Origin: Eutrophocola sp964503965
GTDB taxonomy: Bacteria > Pseudomonadota > Gammaproteobacteria > Pseudomonadales > Pseudohongiellaceae
Length of the DNA: 64,000 nucleotides
NCBI GenBank assembly: GCA_964503965.1
Contig: CAZDCK010000009.1
Location: 28,525 to 92,524 of the forward strand
Direction: 5' to 3'
Both the position numbers and the translations under genes were made by a program. Of this stretch, positions 42,914-51,397 are shown piece by piece. The notes under the pieces were generated by a model that was not told where the DNA came from, did not search any database, and saw only the letters and a list, made by a program, of their open reading frames with translations. Within the stretch, counting starts at the first letter, position 1; the number at the start of each line of letters is the position of its first letter.

Positions 42914-43164
42914 TTGCCATACATTATTTTGCCAGCATTCGCGAAGCCCTGGATTGCGATATGGAACAGCTGGAGCTACCTGAGGGCATTAAGACTGTAG
43001 GTGACCTGATTGACATGCTTGGTCAGCACCATGGGGATAACTGGAAAGATGTGCTGGGCCAGCCAAATGTCCTTGTAGCTGTAAATCATGAAATGACTGA
43101 CCTGACGGCATCAATCAAGGCCGGTGATGAAGTGGCTTTCTTACCGCCGGTGACTGGAGGCTAA
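42910..43164 (+). CDS. moaD: Molybdopterin synthase sulfur carrier subunit
   Basis: An 84-residue ubiquitin-fold protein beginning IAIHYFASIREALDCD and ending FLPPVTGG. The C-terminal Gly-Gly is the site of thiocarboxylation by MoeB. The ATGA overlap with moaC and short gap to moaE show an operon. Confidence 0.96.
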   Translation: MIAIHYFASIREALDCDMEQLELPEGIKTVGDLIDMLGQHHGDNWKDVLGQPNVLVAVNHEMTDLTASIKAGDEVAFLPPVTGG

Positions 43165-43172
43165 CCCTGGCT

Positions 43173-43622
43173 GTGAAAATTTCAATCCAACAGGAAGATT
43201 TCGATATTGGTCATGAAAGCGACTTGATGCGCCAGGCCTGTCCGCAGGCAGGAGCCATTGTTACCTTCAGTGGCCTGGTTCGGGACCTGGAAGGGGATAA
43301 GCAGGTGCAGTCACTGGTTCTTGAGCATTACCCGGGCATGACGGAAACCAGCCTGGAGAAAATTGTACAGGAAGCCAGTGAGCGATGGCCTGTCATTGAT
43401 ACTACGGTAATTCATCGTGTTGGCGAATTGAAAGCGGCGGAACAGATTGTCTTTGTAGCGGTTGCCAGTCTTCACAGACAGGCAGCATTCAGTGCCTGTG
43501 AATTCATTATGGACTATCTGAAAACACGGGCACCGTTCTGGAAGAAATGCCGGGATGAAAATGGGGAAAACTGGGTTGAGGCGAAGGATTCCGATGAACA
43601 GGCAAGCCTGCGCTGGCAGTAA
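43173..43622 (+). CDS. moaE: Molybdopterin synthase catalytic subunit
   Basis: A 149-residue protein: ISIQQEDFDIGHE, GAIVTFSGLVRD, LEHYPGMTE, HRVGELKAAEQIVFVAVASLHRQAAFSACEFIMDYLK and PFWKKC with the catalytic Lys. It converts cPMP to molybdopterin with MoaD. The GTG start has GGAGG 12 bases upstream, slightly far, but no better start is in frame. Confidence 0.95.
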   Translation: MKISIQQEDFDIGHESDLMRQACPQAGAIVTFSGLVRDLEGDKQVQSLVLEHYPGMTETSLEKIVQEASERWPVIDTTVIHRVGELKAAEQIVFVAVASLHRQAAFSACEFIMDYLKTRAPFWKKCRDENGENWVEAKDSDEQASLRWQ

Positions 43623-43687
43623 TCATCCACAAACCCTGTAGTTAGGCTGTTGTCTCTTTCTGGCTTTTGATCTGGCCTGGAGGATTT

Positions 43688-44233
43688 CTACTGAATGACC
43701 TCAAGCTTCCGGTAGTCACCCGGGGCCAGTTCGTCCAGTGTCCATTGGCCTACCTGTGTTCTTATTAGTCTCAGGGTAGGAAATCCGGTTGCTGCTGTCA
43801 TGCGTCTTACCTGTCTGTTACGCCCCTCCCGAATAGTGAGTTCAATCCAGCTGGTGGGGATATGTTTTCTTTCCCTTATCGGAGGAATGCGTTTCCAAAG
43901 CGTCGGCTCGGCTATGCGCCGGGCTTTTGCCGGACGTGTTGTCCCGTCTTTCAACTCCAATCCCCTGGCTAGTTGTTCTAGGGCATTATCCGTAATGATA
44001 CCTTCGACCTGGGCCAGGTAGGTTTTTGACATTTTGTTATTCGGGTTACTGATGCGCTGCTGCAAGTCTCCATCGTCGGTTAGCAGAAGAAGACCTTCGG
44101 AATCACGATCAAGCCTGCCCGCGGGATAGACCTTTTTTACGGGGAGGAAATCTGCAAGTGTCTTGCGGCCATTCCCGTCTGTAAACTGGCTTAGTACATT
44201 GAATGGTTTGTTGAAAAGTATCAGGACTGCCAC
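43688..44233 (-). CDS. rluE: 23S rRNA pseudouridine synthase RluE-like
   Basis: A 181-residue RsuA-family pseudouridine synthase without an S4 domain. It has LILFNKPFNVLSQFTD, the catalytic-Asp motif GRLDRDSEGLLLLT, KTYLAQVEG and REGRNRQVRRMTAATGFPTLRLIR. This best fits RluE (U2457 of 23S rRNA), which neighbours nudJ-mnmA-hflD-purB in E. coli. Here moaCDE lies between it and nudJ. Ends convergent with moaE. Confidence 0.88.
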   Translation of the reverse strand: MAVLILFNKPFNVLSQFTDGNGRKTLADFLPVKKVYPAGRLDRDSEGLLLLTDDGDLQQRISNPNNKMSKTYLAQVEGIITDNALEQLARGLELKDGTTRPAKARRIAEPTLWKRIPPIRERKHIPTSWIELTIREGRNRQVRRMTAATGFPTLRLIRTQVGQWTLDELAPGDYRKLEVIQ

Positions 44234-44294
44234 GAGGAGTTAATGCCGATAAGGTAAGTTTTCAGTCTTGGGAGTGTCGCGTGGAATTAATCCA

Positions 44295-44529
44295 ATAACG
44301 ACATCATACAGTGAGGTAATGCAATGTCGTTACAAAACGTCGTTACAAAATGTNNNNNNNNNNNNNNNNNNNNNNNNNNNNNNNNNNNNNNNNNNNNNNN
44401 NNNNNNNNNNNNNNNNNNNNNNNNNNNNNNNNNNNNNNNNNNNNNNNNNNNNNCGACATCATACAGTGAGGTAATGCAATGTCGTTACAAAACGTCGTTA
44501 CAAAATGTGGTTACAAAATGTCGTTATCC
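44295..44529. repeat. MITE-like inverted-repeat element with internal 13-base tandem repeats, interrupted by the gap
   Basis: ATAACGACAT (44295-44304) and ATGTCGTTAT (44518-44527) are inverted copies at the ends of a block that would be about 78 bases once the gap and duplicated 55 bases are removed. A second inner copy, ATGTCGTTA (44324-44332), can also pair with the left end. Inside, GTCGTTACAAAAC, GTCGTTACAAAAT and GTGGTTACAAAAT (44481-44519) are three 13-base tandem units, followed by a partial fourth. No coding frame is credible here. Confidence 0.65.
44354..44453. other. 100-N scaffold gap
   Basis: Exactly 100 N residues. The 55 bases before it (44299-44353) are identical to the 55 bases after it (44454-44508). 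That is the pattern of two contigs overlapping by one assembly k-mer, so the true gap may be zero or the locus may hold extra repeat units. Confidence 0.9.
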
Positions 44530-44591
44530 AGTGTATCAGCACATGCCATATGGCGAGGAACGACAGTGGCGTACTGATAAGGATTCAACAT

Positions 44592-44618
44592 AAAAAACGA
44601 CCCGGCAAATACCCCGGG
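44592..44618 (-). terminator. Probable terminator of the cold-shock gene
   Basis: On the minus strand CCCGG (44618-44614) pairs with CCGGG (44605-44601), followed by TCGTTTTTTA. The stem is short but GC-only and sits about 40 bases after the cspD stop. Confidence 0.5.
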
Positions 44619-44656
44619 GCAATTGCAGGATTAAACACTGGAACAATTAGCCTGAA

Positions 44657-44944
44657 TCAGGAAGCAGTGTCGTCTGCGTTACTGTCTGGTTCAGGTTCAC
44701 TGTCATTTGCAGATGTGGGTGTTTCACTACTACCGCCATCATCTGCCGGGACGATATTGGCAGCATGTAAACCTTTCGGTCCCTCTACCACATCAAACGT
44801 CACCTTCTGACCAGCTTTCAGTGTTTTGTAGCCTTCCATGGTGATAGAAGAGTAATGTGCGAACAAATCGTCGCCACCATCGTCCGGCAAAATAAAACCA
44901 AACCCCTTGGCGTTATTGAACCATTTGACTTGACCGGTACTCAT
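44657..44944 (-). CDS. cspD: Cold-shock-domain protein CspD with acidic C-terminal tail
   Basis: A 95-residue protein. Residues 1-66 are a cold-shock domain with RNP1 (NNAKGFGFIL) and RNP2-like (LFAHYSSI) motifs and PKGLHAANIVP. The remaining 28 residues (DDGGSSETPTSANDSEPEPD...) are acidic and low complexity, beyond the usual 65-90 residues. CspD of E. coli binds single-stranded DNA and inhibits replication in stationary phase. The position divergent from clpS-clpA is the conserved cspD locus. Confidence 0.9.
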   Translation of the reverse strand: MSTGQVKWFNNAKGFGFILPDDGGDDLFAHYSSITMEGYKTLKAGQKVTFDVVEGPKGLHAANIVPADDGGSSETPTSANDSEPEPDSNADDTAS

Positions 44945-45124
44945 ATCCGTCTAACCCCTTTTGATACCCCAACATAAAATCGGCATTCAGAATTTGATCA
45001 AATTCCGGCGCAGAGTTATGACATATAACCCCTTTTATGGGGGTTGTCAAATTGGTGAACAGGCAGCCCTCATGAAATTCGCCAGGGTGAATATCCCCCG
45101 AGATGAGAAAAAGAAATAAACATG

Positions 45125-45271
45125 TCAGGGGGCGGTCTTATCAGTGGGATAATTCGTGATATAGTTGAACTGTATTAAAAGTAGTTCAAGGTATCGGTCA
45201 GCCTGTCTGGTACTCATGTTCCCGGTAAAGAATTTCATGTTCAGGTGAATATTACCGGCGTCGGATTCCAT
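45125..45271 (-). CDS. Possible small protein between cspD and clpS
   Basis: A 48-residue open frame (MESDAGNIHLNMKFFTGNMS..., ending PTDKTAP) with a well placed AAGGA six to seven bases before the ATG at 45271. Composition is protein-like, with an amphipathic segment ADRYLELLLIQFNYI. I do not recognise it. It lies in the about 400-base cspD/clpS intergenic region, which otherwise must hold both promoters, so it may be chance. Confidence 0.35.
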   Translation of the reverse strand: MESDAGNIHLNMKFFTGNMSTRQADRYLELLLIQFNYITNYPTDKTAP

Positions 45272-45341
45272 CGGTTTCCTTGTTTTTTTCGTATGTACCC
45301 TTATTGAATACACTGGCAACTTTCACAGACAAATAACAGCA

Positions 45342-45713
45342 ATGAGCAATAACGTTTTATTTCCGATTTACAGCCATGGCGGCGATGATAATGACGATGA
45401 TTTTCATCGCGGTGGTGATTCACGAGAAGCCCTGGCGCCTGAAGAGCTGAAACTGAAACCGCCGCCTCTTTATCGTGTAGTCCTTCTCAACGATGACTAT
45501 ACCCCCATGGAATTTGTGGTCGGTGTCCTGAGAAAATTCTTCGGAATGGATGTGGAAACGGCAACCCGTGTTATGCTCAAAGTCCATACAGAAGGGAAAG
45601 GTGTATGCGGAGTTTTTCCCCGTGAAATCGCCGAGACCAAAGCGGTCCAGGTCAATGATTATGCCCGTGAGGCAGAGCATCCGCTTCTGTGCGATATTGA
45701 GATTGATGACTAA
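45342..45713 (+). CDS. clpS: ClpS adaptor for N-degron substrates
   Basis: A 123-residue protein with an acidic flexible N-terminus (GGDDNDDDFHRGGD) and the ClpS core: PPPLYRVVLLNDDYTPMEFVVGVLRKFF, VMLKVHTEGKGVCGVFPREIAETKAVQVNDYAREAEHPLLC. The Asn-Asp-Asp and His residues of the N-degron pocket are present. It delivers proteins with Leu, Phe, Tyr or Trp N-termini to ClpAP. clpA follows after 204 bases. Confidence 0.96.
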   Translation: MSNNVLFPIYSHGGDDNDDDFHRGGDSREALAPEELKLKPPPLYRVVLLNDDYTPMEFVVGVLRKFFGMDVETATRVMLKVHTEGKGVCGVFPREIAETKAVQVNDYAREAEHPLLCDIEIDD

Positions 45714-45917
45714 CATTAAAGAGGGCTGTTGTCCTTATCGGCAGACCAGATGAACCGGGAAATGAATCGTGTCGTAAGAAATTCAGGCACTGTTCAGGCC
45801 CCGTAATACATTAGCCAGCAGGAATATAAAGTGAGCAGGGCCCGGTCAGTTACTACAGGCCGCTATTCACCGAGATCACCCAGATTTACACATACACATA
45901 TTATAGAGTTGTGAATT

Positions 45918-48212
45918 ATGTTTAGCCGAGAATTTGAGAATACACTGAACATCGCAGCCAACACGGCACGCAGCAAGCTGCACGAATTTATTACAGTGGA
46001 ACATCTGCTGCTGGCTCTGATTGATGATCCCTCGGCCAGGGAGATTCTGCTTGCCTGCAACACCGACCTCGATGATCTGCGCACGGATCTCATGGATTAT
46101 ATAGATTCGCAGATCCCTATTATTTCTGAACCGGAAATCAGTCCTGAAGTGGACCAGACTCTCGGTTTTCAGCGTGTTATCCAGCGTGCGGTATTCCATG
46201 TCCAGTCCTCGGGTAAGAGGGAGGTCACTGGAGCGAATGTCCTGGTTGCCATCTTTGGTGAAAAAGAGAGCCAGGCAGTTTATTACCTGCGCAAACAGGG
46301 AGTCTCCCGCGGCGATGTGGTGAACTTCATCACCCATGGTGCTCCAAGGGCGCCAGGTCTTGGGGATGAAGCCCCGAGTGAAGGCACTGTAGAAAATACG
46401 GAAGCTGAAAAAACACCGTCGCCACTTGAAAGTTATGCCACCAATCTTAACGAAGAAGCCATGGAAGGACACATTGATCCCCTGATCGGTCGTGATAAGG
46501 AAATAACACGACTAATCCAGGTGCTGTCCCGTCGTCGAAAAAACAACCCGCTTTTTGTGGGAGAAGCCGGTGTTGGTAAAACGGCCATCGCCGAGGGACT
46601 CGCCAAGCATATTGTGGATGGAGAGGTGCCGGAAATTCTCAGGGATGCAGAAATCTACTCCCTGGATATGGGCGCATTGCTCGCCGGCACCAAGTATCGT
46701 GGTGACTTTGAAAAACGTTTCAAGGCTTTACTCGCGGACCTGGCCAAGCAGCCCCATGCCATTTTATTTATCGATGAAATCCATACAATCATTGGTGCGG
46801 GTGCAGCTTCCGGTGGTGTCATGGATGCCTCCAATCTCCTCAAACCAATCCTGACCTCGGGTAAGCTGCGCTGTATCGGATCAACAACCTACAATGAATA
46901 CCGGGGTATTTTTGAAAAGGACAGGGCGCTTTCACGACGTTTCCAGAAGATCGACATCGAAGAGCCGGATGTAGATACGACTTACCAGATTCTCAAGGGC
47001 CTCAAGTCACGTTATGAAGAGCATCATGACCTGCGCTATACTGACAAGGCCCTAAAGGCGGCCTCTGAAATGGCCAGTCGTTATATCAATGACCGCTATA
47101 TGCCGGATAAGGCCATTGATGTGATTGATGAGGCGGGTGCCTATCAACGGTTACAGCCTGACAGCAAGCGGAAAAAGATTATCCAGGTTGGCGATATTGA
47201 ACGGGTAATTTCCCAGATTGCACGTATACCTCCCAAAAATGTATCGGCCTCGGACAAGTCTCTTCTTCAGGATCTGGAAAAAAATCTCAAGATGGTGGTT
47301 TTTGGCCAGGATCAGGCTATCGATGCCCTGGCATCAAGTATCAAACTGTCCCGTGCCGGTCTTAAGGAAGGTGAAAAACCCATAGGCTCCTACCTGTTTG
47401 CCGGTCCTACCGGTGTGGGTAAAACTGAAGTCAGCCGGCAGTTGGCCAAGATACTCGGGGTGGAACTGGTCCGCTTTGACATGTCTGAGTACATGGAACG
47501 CCATACGGTTTCCCGCCTGATCGGTGCGCCACCCGGATATGTCGGTTTCGACCAGGGTGGACTGCTCACAGAGGAAGTAGTAAAAAATCCGCACTGTGTG
47601 CTGCTGCTTGATGAAATAGAAAAGGCCCACCCGGATGTTTTCAACCTTTTGCTGCAGGTTATGGATCATGGCACCCTGACGGACAACAATGGGCGCAAGG
47701 CAGATTTCCGCAACGTAGTCCTGATCATGACAACGAATGCTGGGGCCCAGGAAATGAGTCGGGCTTCCATTGGATTTGCCAACCAGGATCACACGACCGA
47801 TGGAATGGAGATCATCAAACGCATGTTTACACCGGAATTTCGGAATCGCCTGGATTCCATCATCCAGTTTTCAGCCCTGGATGCCGATATCATTCGTACT
47901 GTGGTCGATAAATTCCTGGTGGAACTGCAGGTGCAACTTGATGACAAGAAGGTGGCCCTTCATGTGGATGATGCGGCAATCGACTGGTTTGTTGAACATG
48001 GCTACGACAAGGCCATGGGGGCCAGGCCAATGCTGCGACTGGTGCAGTCCAAGATCAAGAAACCGCTTGCCGAGGACATTCTGTTTGGCAAACTGGTTAA
48101 TGGTGGCGACGTCAATGTGACGGTGAAAGACAACGATATCGAGTTGGATATCGAATCACCGGAGAATAAAAACAAGGAAGCTGAGTCGGGCAAAGCTGAC
48201 GCCGACGTTTAA
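45918..48212 (+). CDS. clpA: ATP-dependent Clp protease ATPase subunit ClpA
   Basis: A 764-residue double-AAA+ unfoldase. The N-domain covers about 1-145. Walker A1 is GEAGVGKTAIAEG with FIDEIHTIIGAG, and Walker A2 is GPTGVGKTEVSRQL with LLLDEIEKAHPDVFN. The ClpP-docking loop appears as IGF (SRASIGFANQD), equivalent to the IGL loop of E. coli. The C-terminal tail is charged and slightly long (SPENKNKEAESGKADADV). clpP is not in the window. A terminator follows. Confidence 0.97.
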   Translation: MFSREFENTLNIAANTARSKLHEFITVEHLLLALIDDPSAREILLACNTDLDDLRTDLMDYIDSQIPIISEPEISPEVDQTLGFQRVIQRAVFHVQSSGKREVTGANVLVAIFGEKESQAVYYLRKQGVSRGDVVNFITHGAPRAPGLGDEAPSEGTVENTEAEKTPSPLESYATNLNEEAMEGHIDPLIGRDKEITRLIQVLSRRRKNNPLFVGEAGVGKTAIAEGLAKHIVDGEVPEILRDAEIYSLDMGALLAGTKYRGDFEKRFKALLADLAKQPHAILFIDEIHTIIGAGAASGGVMDASNLLKPILTSGKLRCIGSTTYNEYRGIFEKDRALSRRFQKIDIEEPDVDTTYQILKGLKSRYEEHHDLRYTDKALKAASEMASRYINDRYMPDKAIDVIDEAGAYQRLQPDSKRKKIIQVGDIERVISQIARIPPKNVSASDKSLLQDLEKNLKMVVFGQDQAIDALASSIKLSRAGLKEGEKPIGSYLFAGPTGVGKTEVSRQLAKILGVELVRFDMSEYMERHTVSRLIGAPPGYVGFDQGGLLTEEVVKNPHCVLLLDEIEKAHPDVFNLLLQVMDHGTLTDNNGRKADFRNVVLIMTTNAGAQEMSRASIGFANQDHTTDGMEIIKRMFTPEFRNRLDSIIQFSALDADIIRTVVDKFLVELQVQLDDKKVALHVDDAAIDWFVEHGYDKAMGARPMLRLVQSKIKKPLAEDILFGKLVNGGDVNVTVKDNDIELDIESPENKNKEAESGKADADV

Positions 48213-48322
48213 CGTCCAGGGAGCAGGACGGGTGCTGGTTCAAACACAGTTTACTGGTTGATTAACAGCAGCAGGTGTTGCGTGGCGTGTAAACAGGAAT
48301 CAGGAGATGATTCATTTATTAA

Positions 48323-48357
48323 CGGCAGGCCCGGTAAAATGCGCCTGCCGTTTTTTT
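48323..48357 (+). terminator. Intrinsic terminator after clpA
   Basis: CGGCAGGC (48323-48330) pairs with GCCTGCCG (48343-48350), followed by seven T residues. It directly abuts the stop codon of the convergent infA gene. Confidence 0.88.
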
Positions 48358-48574
48358 AGCGGGCGCGGTAAGTAATGCGGCCCTTGCTCAGGTCGTAAGG
48401 CGTCAGTTCCACTTTAACCGTGTCACCTGTCAGAATGCGGATGTAGTTTTTGCGCATCTTTCCTGAAATGTGGGCAGTCACAACGTGACCGTTTTCCAGC
48501 TTGACGCGGAACATGGTGTTGGGCAACGTATCAATAACTTCGCCCTCCATTTCTATCTGGTCTTCTTTAGCCAT
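48356..48574 (-). CDS. infA: Translation initiation factor IF-1
   Basis: A 72-residue S1/OB-fold protein, MAKEDQIEMEGEVIDTLPNTMF through YDLSKGRITYRAR, the exact size of bacterial IF-1. The ATG at 48574 gives the canonical MAKED start; the upstream in-frame ATG at 48628 adds 18 unrelated residues. It occludes the ribosomal A site during initiation. Convergent with clpA, with bpt upstream on the same strand. Confidence 0.97.
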   Translation of the reverse strand: MAKEDQIEMEGEVIDTLPNTMFRVKLENGHVVTAHISGKMRKNYIRILTGDTVKVELTPYDLSKGRITYRAR

Positions 48575-48727
48575 ACATAACCTGTGGTGTGAATTTGAAG
48601 CGAGGCATTTTGCCCGAAACAGTCGCAAGTCACAAGTCGCAACTTGAGGTGTATGACCGAGCGGCTATGTTTATCACATTAAATGCCGGTCTTGAGGCGT
48701 GCAGCGCGTGTGGTTTGTCACGGATAC

Positions 48728-49438
48728 TCAGGTAAGCTTGATCCAACGCTGGTTGAGAAGCAGCTCAACAGGGCGGAACTGCAGTTTGTAATTCATTTTG
48801 TCGCAGTCGCGAATCCAGTATCCCAGGTACACATAGGGCAGGTTCAGGCGACAGGCTTCATTGATCTGCCAGAGGATGCCAAAGTTTCCCAGCGAGCGGT
48901 TGGACTCATCCACGGCATAGAATGTATAGACCGAAGAAAGGCCATTGGTCAGCATGTCTGTAATCATCACTGCCTGCAGTTTGTCCTCACCATCGCGGAC
49001 CCGGTAAAAACGTGTGGACTCACAGCGCTGAACCAGGAAGGATTTGTACTGTTCCCTGGTAGCCGGGTACATATCGCCGTCCTTGTGGCGCGTGTTGATG
49101 TAAGTCTCGTATAGGGCATAGCACTCGTCGTTATCAATATCATCCATGATATCCACCACCAGGTCATCATTGCGGCGAAGTATGCGGCGAAAACGCTTGT
49201 TGGCCCGGAAACGGTCAACCACGATGCGGCAGGGCACGCAGTGCTGGCAGTGTGAACAATGGGGGCGGTACATGTGGGCGCCACTGCGACGAAATCCGAT
49301 TTCTGACAGATGGGTGTGAAAATCAGTGGAAACAGGAAATTCAGGGTCAATAAAAAGCGTTCGCGCTTCCTCTCCCGGCAGGTAACTGCAGGGATGGCTC
49401 TGGGTGGTAAAGAGTTTGATGTCTTTAAGTGATGTCAT
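48728..49438 (-). CDS. bpt: Aspartate/glutamate leucyltransferase Bpt
   Basis: A 236-residue ATE1-type aminoacyl-tRNA-protein transferase. The N-terminal domain has CSYLPGEEARTLFIDP and a Cys-rich HMYRPHCSHCQHCVPCRIVV region. The C-terminal GNAT-like domain has LSSVYTFYAVDE and YVYLGYWIRDCDKMNYKLQFRP. Bpt adds Leu to N-terminal Asp or Glu, creating destabilising residues for ClpS-ClpAP encoded next door. Same strand as aat and trxB. Confidence 0.94.
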   Translation of the reverse strand: MTSLKDIKLFTTQSHPCSYLPGEEARTLFIDPEFPVSTDFHTHLSEIGFRRSGAHMYRPHCSHCQHCVPCRIVVDRFRANKRFRRILRRNDDLVVDIMDDIDNDECYALYETYINTRHKDGDMYPATREQYKSFLVQRCESTRFYRVRDGEDKLQAVMITDMLTNGLSSVYTFYAVDESNRSLGNFGILWQINEACRLNLPYVYLGYWIRDCDKMNYKLQFRPVELLLNQRWIKLT

Positions 49439-49488
49439 TGTCGTAAGGTTTGACTATCGGAAACCGGAAATAAAATCACAGCTTCGAC

Positions 49489-50181
49489 CTATTGTAATGG
49501 CCAGTGTTCCCTATTGCGACTAAATTCCTCCGGCTTTGGGAGGTAAGTCATGAATTCACGGCGTGGTATTTCCCGGGCACCGAGGCTGGCGAGGAATGCA
49601 CTGGCTACCTGGCAATCAATAAGACGATAGTTCAACTCCCGGAGTTTATTTACCATGGTGGCAAAGGCAATCTTTGACGCGTTGTCCCGATGACTGAACA
49701 TGGACTCCCCGAAAAACATCCCACCGATCGCCACACCGTAAAGCCCGCCAACGAGTTCGCTGTCTTCCCACGCTTCCACGGAATGTGCCACACCCATGGC
49801 ATGCAGGTCGCCATAGGCATCAATCATCTCCGGTGTTATCCATGTCCCTTCAGCATCCTGGCGCCTCTGTGCACAGGCTGTTATGACATCGTTGAATGCC
49901 ATGTCTGTGGTAATGGAAAAAGGGGATTTACGCATGGCTTTGCCAAGGCTTCGTCCCACATGCAGTTCTTCCGGGAAAAGTACCATGCGGGGATCCGGAG
50001 TCCACCAGAGTATGGGTTGGCCTTCCTCGAACCAGGGAAAAATACCCTTGCTGTAGGCGGCTATCAATGTTGACGGGGCCAGGTTGCCACCAGCGGCGAG
50101 TAGCCCATTAGGCTCAGTCAGGGCCAGGTAGGGGGCCGGAAATTCGAAATCCTCGTCATTCAGCCATGGCAGGGAAGACAA
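49489..50181 (-). CDS. aat: Leucyl/phenylalanyl-tRNA-protein transferase
   Basis: A 230-residue protein: LTEPNGLLAAGGNLAPSTLIAAYSKGIFPWF, ILWWTPDPRMVLFPEELHVGRSL, GTWITPEMIDAYGDLHAMGVAHSVEAWED and GGLYGVAIGGMFFGESMFS. Aat adds Leu or Phe to N-terminal Lys or Arg for ClpS recognition. The reading frame offers only a TTG (50181) as a plausible start, eight bases after the trxB stop; a weak start may be compensated by coupling to trxB. Confidence 0.94.
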   Translation of the reverse strand: MSSLPWLNDEDFEFPAPYLALTEPNGLLAAGGNLAPSTLIAAYSKGIFPWFEEGQPILWWTPDPRMVLFPEELHVGRSLGKAMRKSPFSITTDMAFNDVITACAQRRQDAEGTWITPEMIDAYGDLHAMGVAHSVEAWEDSELVGGLYGVAIGGMFFGESMFSHRDNASKIAFATMVNKLRELNYRLIDCQVASAFLASLGAREIPRREFMTYLPKPEEFSRNREHWPLQ

Positions 50182-50189
50182 CGGCGGGT

Positions 50190-51143
50190 TTACTCCAGCG
50201 AATCCAGGAATCGTTCGGCATCCAGCGCAGCCATGCAGCCAAATCCGGCGGAAGTGACGGCCTGGCGATAGATGTGGTCAGCCACATCCCCCGCGGCAAA
50301 AACACCGGGGATGCTGGTCTGGGTCGCATTGCCCGTGGTGCCGGTCTGGATCTGAATATAACCGCCTTCCATATCCAGTTGTCCATCAAAAATATCGGTA
50401 TTTGGCTTGTGTCCTACGGCGATGAACACGGCACTGAGATCGATTTTCCGGGTACTGTCATCCTGTGTGCTGCGGATACGCATCCCGCTGACTTCACCAT
50501 CGGTTCCCAGGACTTCGTCCAGGATATGGTTCCACTCCAGGGTGATGTTGCCGTTTTCGGCCTTCTCGAAAAGCTTGTCCTGCAGAATCTTCTCGGCTCT
50601 AAGGCTGTCCCGGCGATGAACCAGAACCACCTCACTAGCAATGTTGGACAAATACAGCGCTTCTTCCACGGCGGTGTTTCCTCCGCCAATGACTGCTACT
50701 TTCTGACCCTTGTAGAAAAAGCCGTCACAGGTAGCACAGGCACTCACGCCGCTTCCCATGTATTTTTCCTCGGATTCCAGCCCCAGGTACTGGGCTGATG
50801 CGCCGGTGGCAATGATAAGGGCATCGCAGGTGTACTCCCCGATGCTGCCAATCAGTCTGAAGGGGCGCTGGGTCAAATCAGTCTTATCTATATGATCAAA
50901 AATCACTTCAGTTTCAAAGCGTTCCGCATGACTTTTCATCCTCTCCATAAGGTCTGGTCCCTGAACACCCTCGGCATCTCCGGGCCAGTTATCCACGTCA
51001 GTAGTGGTGGTTAGCTGGCCACCTTGCTGCATGCCGGTAATAACGACAGGGCTCAGGTTGGCCCGGGCAGCATAGACTGCGGCAGTGTAGCCTGCAGGAC
51101 CGGATCCAAGGATGATCAGGCGGTGATGTTGGGTGTCGCTCAT
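50190..51143 (-). CDS. trxB: Thioredoxin reductase
   Basis: A 317-residue flavoenzyme: LGSGPAGYTAAVYAARANL (FAD), the redox pair in SACATCDGFFYKG, the NADPH motif VIGGGNTAVEEALYL and the C-terminal GVFAAGDVADHIYRQAVTSAGFGCMAA. It reduces thioredoxin with NADPH. The ATG at 51143 (MSDTQHHRL) is the family start; the open frame extends 42 codons upstream without homology. Divergent from ftsK. Confidence 0.96.
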   Translation of the reverse strand: MSDTQHHRLIILGSGPAGYTAAVYAARANLSPVVITGMQQGGQLTTTTDVDNWPGDAEGVQGPDLMERMKSHAERFETEVIFDHIDKTDLTQRPFRLIGSIGEYTCDALIIATGASAQYLGLESEEKYMGSGVSACATCDGFFYKGQKVAVIGGGNTAVEEALYLSNIASEVVLVHRRDSLRAEKILQDKLFEKAENGNITLEWNHILDEVLGTDGEVSGMRIRSTQDDSTRKIDLSAVFIAVGHKPNTDIFDGQLDMEGGYIQIQTGTTGNATQTSIPGVFAAGDVADHIYRQAVTSAGFGCMAALDAERFLDSLE

Positions 51144-51397
51144 GGAGTCATGTTCCTGGTTGAAAAGGTTGTCAGGGCGCCATTCCGGGGTAGGGTTAAT
51201 GGCGGGTTTTTCAAGGACGCCTATGTTATTGAAAAAAGCCGTTGAGAAAAAGCGAAAATCAGTCCTCATTCAGCCTATATGGGTAACAATGACGTGAAAT
51301 GCCCCAAGATATTGAAAGTGTACCCCATACAAAGAGTGTCACACTTTTTCATGTAATAGGGTAAAATGCGAGGTTATTCATTTAATAGTCCGGTAAT

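Noticed and set aside
44295..44529. CRISPR array or integron attC site at the 13-base repeats
   Set aside because: Units are directly tandem with no spacers, too short for CRISPR, and no attC core consensus or integrase is present.
44268..44593. Two short frames running through the N gap
   Set aside because: They consist largely of undetermined residues and repeat sequence, so no coding claim can be made.
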